From JAFGTP01 sp964498725 (GTDB lineage Bacteria > Fidelibacterota > UBA2242 > JAFGTP01), in NCBI GenBank assembly GCA_964498725.1, contig CAZCHS010000030.1, forward strand, positions 1 to 28,269: a stretch of DNA of 28,269 nucleotides, in the 5' to 3' direction. The position numbers and the translations under genes were made by a program. Below the pieces are notes generated by a model that was not told the origin of the DNA, ran no database searches, and was given only the letters and a program-made list of their open reading frames with translations. This document shows, one piece after another, positions 22,929-28,269 of this stretch. The number at the start of each line of letters is the position of its first letter. Position 1 is the stretch's first letter.

Positions 22929-23579
22929 TTATTCAGCAAAACCCACCGGTATCAAAATCTCATTTCTGCGCATAAAGGCCGGCCAAAAAGGTGGATTATA
23001 GCGGGCAAAAATTGGCTTCCCGGTCATCTCAATATTTTTCTCTTCCAACTTTTCCATCAATAATTGCTCATACTTTTGGTATCTATTCCTGCTCCAGTTG
23101 CCTCGATATTTTATAGCTGCTATTATCTGTCCCGGCACCTGTCGAATTTTGACGCGGCTGTTGGACGGCTCAGGAACTGTATTCAGTGTGTATTTCGCGG
23201 GAACCACAAAACTCACCCGGTATTTACCGCTTTCATCATTGCTTTTCTGTTGTGCTACGGGCGCGGTCATGGCGATTTTTTCACCCTTTTTTTCCGCCCT
23301 GGTTTGGTTGACCGGCGCTGTCATGGAAATTTTTTGTTGTTTCGTGTTATTGCCTGAGATATAGTCGAATAATATGCTGAAGGCATCACTGCCGGCATTC
23401 TCAAAATCATTTTCAATTTCCACCTCTGCTACCAGGTAAGGCGCATACTCTCGGATCTCAAAATCCTCAAATTCCTGAATCACCCGGTATTCCGGTTTTT
23501 CAATTGCCATAACATATCCTCCGGTAAAAGAAAAAATTAATAAGCTTGTCAATATTCTGAAGATTAATGAATTAGTCAT
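22929..23579 (-). CDS. SOUL heme-binding family protein, exported
   Basis: The 216-residue product has a signal sequence ending near VMA (residue 25) and then a single SOUL/HBP domain. Typical stretches are PEYRVIQEFEDFEIREYAPYLVAEVE at the start (cited in part: EFEIREYAPY-like), SAFSILFDYISGNN-like DAFSILFDYISGNN, two copies of MTAPV (about residues 86 and 103) and a C-terminal RRNEILIPV. Family members bind heme or tetrapyrroles in eukaryotes; bacterial members are poorly characterised. AAAGGA precedes the ATG, which overlaps the stop codon of an epimerase stub by four bases. The protein would act in the periplasm or be membrane-tethered. Confidence 0.9.
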   Translation of the reverse strand: MTNSLIFRILTSLLIFSFTGGYVMAIEKPEYRVIQEFEDFEIREYAPYLVAEVEIENDFENAGSDAFSILFDYISGNNTKQQKISMTAPVNQTRAEKKGEKIAMTAPVAQQKSNDESGKYRVSFVVPAKYTLNTVPEPSNSRVKIRQVPGQIIAAIKYRGNWSRNRYQKYEQLLMEKLEEKNIEMTGKPIFARYNPPFWPAFMRRNEILIPVGFAE

Positions 23580-23683
23580 GATTCTTTTCCTTTTAATTCT
23601 AAAACTATTACCTCTTTTTCCTGAAAATAATTAGTCAGCGCCGTTCCAATTAATCCGGAGGCACCAGTGATCAATATATTCAC
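23576..23683 (-). pseudogene. 5' stub of an NAD-dependent epimerase/SDR gene
   Basis: A 35-codon open frame starts at GTG six bases after GAAGGG (an ATG two codons earlier also fits) and reads MNILITGASGLIGTALTNYF, then a short tail. ITGASGLIG is the dinucleotide-binding loop of extended SDR/epimerase proteins, most like the YfcH (TIGR01777) group, which are normally about 300 residues. Here the frame ends at TGA after VIVLELKGKES, and the last six residues are encoded by the ribosome site of SOUL. The stop overlaps the SOUL ATG (ATGA). It reads as the left remnant of a deleted gene, possibly still translated as a leader peptide. Confidence 0.7.
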
Positions 23684-23704
23684 AATCATCCCTTCAAAAT
23701 AATT

Positions 23705-23735
23705 AAAGGGCAGAGAATTAATTCCCTACCCTTTT
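23705..23735 (-). terminator. Hairpin terminator of the Dps-like gene
   Basis: AAAGGG/CCCTTT with an inner GAAT/ATTC stem (two mismatches) is followed on the minus strand by TTTAATTATTTT. It lies between the Dps-like stop codon and the epimerase stub, only about 20 bases before the stub start. Confidence 0.65.
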
Positions 23736-23756
23736 CGATTTATTCAATATTTGAGA

Positions 23757-24272
23757 TTAATCCATGCGTATTTTTTTCAGATTTTCTTTCATAATATTAA
23801 TGTCTTCCATCCAGTCTTCAATTTCCTGCTCGTGTTCCAGTTCTTCATTGAGAATTGTGGTGGCCATCTGATAGGTGGAATGGTCTTTTCCGCTGGTATA
23901 ATCCGCTAATTCCTTGTAGCGTTTGATTGCACACCGTTCACCACTTAAATTCTGTTCCAATATTTTTTCGATATAGGGATCATCCGGTACTTCATAATCA
24001 CATTTACTATATTTCATCCAGTCCGCCGGATTGAGTACCGGTGTACCGCCTAACTGATCAATTCTCTCAGCTATCATGACCGCATGATTGAGTTCCTGGT
24101 CTGCATGAACCAGTAGTTCCTGTTCAACATCAGTACGCATTGGACCTTCCATCACCCTGGCGCCAATCCAGTACTGATAATAGGCTAACCATTCTTCTGA
24201 TAAGGCTTCATTCAACATTTGAATAAGTTCATCTTTGTCAACGCCGAGTAGTTCAACTCCTTTTTGTCCCAT
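23757..24272 (-). CDS. Dps-like/bacterioferritin-like ferritin family protein
   Basis: A 171-residue four-helix protein with a full ferroxidase set: E27, E60xxH63 (DQELNHA), E112 and E144xxH147 (EELEHEQE). Two cysteines, C91 and C114, sit near the active site, the second next to the ligand E112. This resembles the DPSL (thioferritin) group of archaea and anaerobes, which carry a cysteine pair and combine Dps-like cages with bacterioferritin-type iron sites. The start ATG is ten bases after AAGGAGA. It has its own promoter and terminator, so it is a single-gene unit. It probably oxidises iron with peroxide and stores it. Assignment to DPSL is by motif, not alignment. Confidence 0.85.
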   Translation of the reverse strand: MGQKGVELLGVDKDELIQMLNEALSEEWLAYYQYWIGARVMEGPMRTDVEQELLVHADQELNHAVMIAERIDQLGGTPVLNPADWMKYSKCDYEVPDDPYIEKILEQNLSGERCAIKRYKELADYTSGKDHSTYQMATTILNEELEHEQEIEDWMEDINIMKENLKKIRMD

Positions 24273-24317
24273 TTTAAATATCTCCTTTTTTTAATTAACA
24301 CTTACAAATATCACGAT

Positions 24318-24346
24318 GATATAAAATTTTTCATTCAAATCTTCAA
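24318..24346 (-). promoter_or_regulatory. Probable promoter of the Dps-like gene
   Basis: On the minus strand TTGAAG and TATATC are separated by 17 bases, about 45 bases before the ATG. A second weaker pair (TTGATT, 17 bases, TATGTT) lies further upstream. Confidence 0.45.
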
Positions 24347-24403
24347 GTATAATTTAACATAAGTAAGACTGGGCATTAAATCAAGTATGGCCGGATTTTA
24401 TTA

Positions 24404-25123
24404 TTAAAACTTTTCATTTTTTTGATAACATTTTAAAATCATTACGCCTAATTCAAAGTATATCAACATTATTCCAAAACTAAAGAGTTCCCAAAAGAAA
24501 CTGCCGGGTACATAGTTTAAAAAAATTTCTTTTACCTTATCTTCGGTTCCGGGGACAAACATCCGCATGATCAAATCATAGGAAATCAATAATTTTGTAT
24601 AATTCCAGGTAAAGGCGACGAAAATCAAAAACGCTCCGATGATTAGGATCAGTGTATCTTTTTTTGCCAGTATCTCCTGCCCGTTTTTATTCTGATAATA
24701 CAAAATGACGGACGCCAGAAGGATCATCGTTATCGAACAGAGAATCGGCGCCAGCACCGGCCCCAGCCAGGTCACCGGTATCAAAAATAAAATATCCCAG
24801 GTGAGCAATGATGCCGGCCAATCCAAAAACAGTTTCAAAGCAATGTAATAAAAAATATCCCAAATTCCGAAACTCATTATAAACCAGGCAAAAACTGTTT
24901 CTTTATTTTTGCCAATCAATACTGCAATTGATAAGAGCATCACAATGGTGCAAATTTCCCGTATCACTTCAGTTAAAAATATTTTATTAGACGGCATCTG
25001 TATGGGAAATTCAAAGCCGCCGGGGTAATAAATTACCCGCAGATACACCACAACAATGGCTTCCAAAAAGCCCATTGCAATACTGAAAGTTGTTAGCCAA
25101 AATATTTTTTTACAGAGTTTCAT
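24404..25123 (-). CDS. Uncharacterised six-segment membrane protein
   Basis: The 239-residue product has about six hydrophobic segments and short loops. The conserved-looking parts are GFLEAIVVVYLRVIYYPGGF in the first segment region and SFGIWDIFYYIALK and LFLIPVTWLGPVLAPILCS in the middle. I do not recognise a named family. The start at MKLCKK is preferred because it puts the first membrane segment close to the N-terminus; a TTG 13 codons upstream overlaps the pump stop codon (TTGA) and could allow coupling, but has no good ribosome site. It follows the RND pump gene on the same strand with at most 35 bases between, so it is probably co-transcribed. A role in efflux is possible but unsupported. 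Confidence 0.6.
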   Translation of the reverse strand: MKLCKKIFWLTTFSIAMGFLEAIVVVYLRVIYYPGGFEFPIQMPSNKIFLTEVIREICTIVMLLSIAVLIGKNKETVFAWFIMSFGIWDIFYYIALKLFLDWPASLLTWDILFLIPVTWLGPVLAPILCSITMILLASVILYYQNKNGQEILAKKDTLILIIGAFLIFVAFTWNYTKLLISYDLIMRMFVPGTEDKVKEIFLNYVPGSFFWELFSFGIMLIYFELGVMILKCYQKNEKF

Positions 25124-25158
25124 GAATACTTTTTGTTTAAGAAAACTAATACAAAAAG

Positions 25159-28100
25159 TCAATTTTTAAATGTGAATCCTAAAAAATACCGGAAACGGTA
25201 AATCAAATAATAAAACACCGGTATCATACTAATTGTTAACAGTGTTGAACTGATCATTCCGCCGATCATTACAAAACTTAATTCTTCCAAAATTCCCGAC
25301 AATGTAGTATTTCCGGAACTAAGAAAAAACAGAGGTAAAAGTCCTCCGATTGTTGTTATGGTGGTGATCATAATGGGACGAATTCTTTCTTTACAGGCGC
25401 GAATTAAAACGGGCTTTATGTTGTTGCTTTTCTGTAGTAACTGATTGATGCGTTCCACCAGAACAATCGCGTCATTCACCACAATTCCCAGTAACAGAAT
25501 CACGCCAATATAAGCATCGGAATTGAAACTCTTATCAAAAACCAGGTACATGACAAATACACCCAACATGGAAAAGGGGACACTGAGAAAAATAACAAAG
25601 GGTTTCCAAAAAGAGTTGTATAGAGCAGCCATGATCATGAAGACACCAATAGCAGCAATGAAGAATAGTTTATTTAACTCTTTTTTTTCTTCTTTAGACA
25701 GCCAGCCCCAGTCCCGTTTTTCCAGTTCATAGCCGGCGGGAAGTTGCACACTTTCCAACAGCGTTTTCATATGCCGGTCCTGCTGCTGGTACGCGCCCCG
25801 GTAATCCCAGGCAATGGTAAACTGGTATTGCTGATTTTTCTTGTCAATCCACTGAATATGTTTTTCCGGTAAGGGCTTTGTAATATCAGCAAAATAGACA
25901 GATTTTCTGCCCGGAATTACCAGGGAACTGCGTTGAATATTTTCCAGTTCAGACAGATCGGATTTCAGTCCCATCTTTAAATCATATTTTTCATTATCAA
26001 TAATGATCTCATTATTCAGATAGGCGTTGGGAAACAGCCTGTACAGGGAATAGTAGACCGAATTAAGGGAAATGTTTTGGCGCCAAAGCTTCTCCATATC
26101 CACCGCATACCGGTAATTGTGTTCTCCACTCTGAAGATTCCAGAAATTCCGGGCTGACGGTGTGATCATTGTTTCCCCAACACGACGGTCTTTTTTGGCT
26201 AACTTGATAATATAGTTGGACAGTTGCCACAATTTGTCATAATCCGGGCCGGAAATTTTTAACCGGGAATTATAATTGGTATAGATTCGATAGCCACCAT
26301 TATAATAGGGCTTTGGAAACATTCCGGAAATAGAAATACCGACGCCGGCATAGTCCACCGCCTGGCCGATCAGTTTGGCTTCCACCATGTAGGGCTTAGC
26401 GCTGTTTTCATAGTCATTTGAATATTCAACAGAAATAGTGGCCTGTCCATTGCGCTGGTCGATAGCCGTGCGGGTTTCAGTCTTATCAATATTGTCTGCA
26501 ACAATGGCTTCAAAAGAAGTTGCCATTTGGTCTAACGTTTCCAGGGTCACTCCTTTTGGGGCTGAAATTCTGATCTGGGTTGATAATTTTGTGGGAGAAT
26601 AGTAGTAGCGTCCGCCATCTTCCACCGTCAGAAAAAACCATGTTGAGATTCCGGCCAGTAATAGTAATGTCACCAAGGCTGTGACAGCCGGAAATTTTAA
26701 CAGCATTACCAGAAAACGGCCATAAATATTTCGATCCTTTTTTTGCTTTGACTCCGGTGGCGCAAAGCCGGCGGGAAAACGAATATAGATGGCCGGAATC
26801 AGTACAATTGCCAAAAAAAGCGATGAAAGCAGTGTAAACCCCAACACAAAAGCCATGGATTGATAATAATTCCCCAGACGGTCATCCAATAACAATAATG
26901 AGAAAAAGACCAAAATAGTAGTGGCTGATGAAGCTAATAAGGGTTGATAAATTTCCAGTGTGCCGCGCAGGGCTGCAATATAGGGCGGCTTTTTGAGTTT
27001 GACGTAATGCTGAATATTTTCCACCACCACAACCGTATTATCCACCAACATCCCAAAAACCAGCGCAATCCCCGCCAGCGTCATAATATTGATGGTGTAG
27101 CCACTGAAATATAGAAAAATAGCCGAACAGCAAAAGGTCAGTAAAATAACCATTAATATCACGACAGATGGAAATATTTTACGAAACAAAATCAACAAAA
27201 TCACAAAAACAACAGTTAAAATAACCGCGCTTCGCAGCCACATACCGGACAATTCATTCCTTAATTCTTTTGACTGATCATTGGTTATCACCAGTTCCAT
27301 ATTACCCGGTAAAGTGGTCCTTATTTCGGTGATTTTTTGATTTAATTCATCAGCAAAATTCAGGGAGTTTACACCCGGAATTTTAAAGATTTTAACCGTG
27401 ATCAGGGGCATAAAATTTCGCCGGGAAATAGTGGTGGGTTTTTCGTAATCATAGGATATTTCAGCGATATTTTTTAAGGTGAGTCCCTGCTTAATATGGC
27501 AATTGGCAAGGTCCTCAATAGAAGTTGGACGATTGTCAAAAAACATATAGTACTGTTTGTTTTTGTTTTCCACTCTGCCGATTCCTAAGTAGTGGAATTG
27601 AGCACGAATTTTTGACTGAATGGTTGCGGGTGTCAGATTGTACTGTTCCAGTTTTTCCGGAAAAAGATTGATCTTTAAAAATCCTTCTGAGCCGCCATAA
27701 ACATTGCATTCACCAATTCCTTCCACGGATTTTACCAGCGGAAGAATTTTTTCTTCGGTATATTTGCGCAGTGAATTAAGTTCCTGTGGCCCGTTAACCT
27801 GGAATTCAAAAAAAGGTGATTCATGTTGTCTTTGTTCTTCATCATTTTTAAATACCGGTTTGACATTGATTTGGGCTGTTTTGGGAAAGGTTTCTGTCTT
27901 TTGCAGACTGCTGAGTTTTTCTTTTAAGGTGACGTAAATATATTTTTCATCAATTTCCCTGGGAAAGGTTAGGGTAATGAAGACCTGTTCATTGGTTGTA
28001 GAAGAGGATACATCACTGATGTCATTCAGTTGCATACATTGCTCTTCGATAGGAAAGGTGAGCATTTTTTGCACAATTTCCGAGGGCTGGCCACGCCAAT

Positions 28101-28269
28101 AGGCATGAATCTGAATTTGCTGTTTTTCTTCTGTCTGAAAGCCACCGGATTGTGTGGGACGAATTTCAATCGGTATCTGCAGGAAGGAATTAATGCCGAT
28201 CATCACGATCAGGATTACTGATATGATAATAGTGGTAGGGTGGTTTAATATGTATTTTAAAGGTTTCAT
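25159..28269 (-). CDS. RND family efflux transporter, inner-membrane component
   Basis: The 1036-residue protein has the full RND plan: a first membrane helix (PTTIIISVILIVMIGINSF), a large periplasmic domain, helices 2-6, a second periplasmic domain and helices 8-12. The proton-relay helix 4 reads FGMLVDNTVVVVENI, with D410 but Asn at 411 where AcrB has a second Asp. Helix 10 has GIVVNDAIVLVERIN. These features are shared with many Bacteroidetes-like and heavy-metal or lipid-type pumps, and the substrate cannot be told. The start ATG is the last codon in the window and fits the family N-terminus, so the protein appears complete. The membrane-fusion and outer-membrane partners, if any, lie outside. 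Confidence 0.9.
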   Translation of the reverse strand: MKPLKYILNHPTTIIISVILIVMIGINSFLQIPIEIRPTQSGGFQTEEKQQIQIHAYWRGQPSEIVQKMLTFPIEEQCMQLNDISDVSSSTTNEQVFITLTFPREIDEKYIYVTLKEKLSSLQKTETFPKTAQINVKPVFKNDEEQRQHESPFFEFQVNGPQELNSLRKYTEEKILPLVKSVEGIGECNVYGGSEGFLKINLFPEKLEQYNLTPATIQSKIRAQFHYLGIGRVENKNKQYYMFFDNRPTSIEDLANCHIKQGLTLKNIAEISYDYEKPTTISRRNFMPLITVKIFKIPGVNSLNFADELNQKITEIRTTLPGNMELVITNDQSKELRNELSGMWLRSAVILTVVFVILLILFRKIFPSVVILMVILLTFCCSAIFLYFSGYTINIMTLAGIALVFGMLVDNTVVVVENIQHYVKLKKPPYIAALRGTLEIYQPLLASSATTILVFFSLLLLDDRLGNYYQSMAFVLGFTLLSSLFLAIVLIPAIYIRFPAGFAPPESKQKKDRNIYGRFLVMLLKFPAVTALVTLLLLAGISTWFFLTVEDGGRYYYSPTKLSTQIRISAPKGVTLETLDQMATSFEAIVADNIDKTETRTAIDQRNGQATISVEYSNDYENSAKPYMVEAKLIGQAVDYAGVGISISGMFPKPYYNGGYRIYTNYNSRLKISGPDYDKLWQLSNYIIKLAKKDRRVGETMITPSARNFWNLQSGEHNYRYAVDMEKLWRQNISLNSVYYSLYRLFPNAYLNNEIIIDNEKYDLKMGLKSDLSELENIQRSSLVIPGRKSVYFADITKPLPEKHIQWIDKKNQQYQFTIAWDYRGAYQQQDRHMKTLLESVQLPAGYELEKRDWGWLSKEEKKELNKLFFIAAIGVFMIMAALYNSFWKPFVIFLSVPFSMLGVFVMYLVFDKSFNSDAYIGVILLLGIVVNDAIVLVERINQLLQKSNNIKPVLIRACKERIRPIMITTITTIGGLLPLFFLSSGNTTLSGILEELSFVMIGGMISSTLLTISMIPVFYYLIYRFRYFLGFTFKN

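Noticed and set aside
25124..25162. TTG start 13 codons upstream in the six-segment membrane protein
   Set aside because: It overlaps the pump stop codon (TTGA), which could suggest coupling, but no ribosome site is in range and the added residues precede a natural membrane-protein start.
1..28269. tRNA, rRNA, riboswitch, CRISPR or insertion-sequence genes
   Set aside because: I read the gaps between genes for cloverleaf-like, spaced-repeat or transposase signals and found none; the only structured gap is the palindromic element at 22.7-22.9 kb.

Overview
The window reads as chromosomal DNA of a Gram-negative, anaerobic or oxygen-sensitive bacterium. Evidence for the lifestyle is a rubrerythrin, rubredoxin, flavodiiron protein, two-iron superoxide reductase and indolepyruvate:ferredoxin oxidoreductase. 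Evidence for a Gram-negative envelope is a lipoprotein signal on a phosphatase, an RND pump and an outer-membrane-channel-like protein. Shine-Dalgarno sites (AGGAG type) are clear before most genes, the code is standard, and the base composition is moderately AT-rich. I cannot name the phylum; an FCB-like lineage is compatible but unproven. I see no rRNA, tRNA, CRISPR array, transposase or prophage gene.

Layout. 1-1.9 kb (+): a DMT-like membrane protein followed by a P-loop kinase-like protein, closed by a hairpin terminator. 1.9-5 kb (-): a two-receiver regulator, then a phosphohexomutase-deoC operon with its own promoter and terminator. 5.3-8.7 kb (+): a lipoprotein alkaline phosphatase, a YibE/F membrane protein and an exported SagB-like nitroreductase. 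8.7-13.4 kb (+): the centre of the window, a compact oxygen-defence and iron-storage cluster. It holds two PerR-type Fur proteins, a 57-residue winged-helix protein, rubrerythrin, rubredoxin, flavodiiron protein, a rubredoxin-less rubrerythrin-like protein, desulfoferrodoxin and ferritin, and ends at a terminator. 13.4-22.2 kb (+): a TM1266-like small protein, an MsrB-MsrA fusion, a CDF exporter, IorA-IorB, a Bcp peroxiredoxin, D-lactate dehydrogenase, a ZIP transporter, 3-methyladenine glycosylase and a beta-barrel-like protein. 22.2-28.3 kb (-): a flavin-binding split-barrel protein, a palindromic repeat region, a SOUL heme-binding protein preceded by the stub of a Rossmann-fold epimerase gene, a Dps-like ferritin, a membrane protein, and an RND efflux pump whose start codon is the last three bases of the window.

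How the genes fit together. PerR-type sensors probably control removal of O2 (rubredoxin to flavodiiron protein), superoxide (desulfoferrodoxin) and peroxide (rubrerythrin, Bcp), storage of the released iron (ferritin and other ferritin-like proteins), and repair of oxidised methionine (MsrBA). IorAB, LdhA and the mutase-DeoC pair point to amino-acid and sugar fermentation. ZIP and CDF transporters would balance zinc in both directions.

Most genes belong to known families. The less ordinary points are: IorA ferredoxin motifs that each lack one cysteine, the 57-residue winged-helix gene between the PerR genes and rubrerythrin, the epimerase stub translationally joined to SOUL, the nested palindromic repeat at 22.7-22.9 kb, a second receiver domain with no phospho-acceptor, and the membrane protein plus P-loop kinase pair at the left end.
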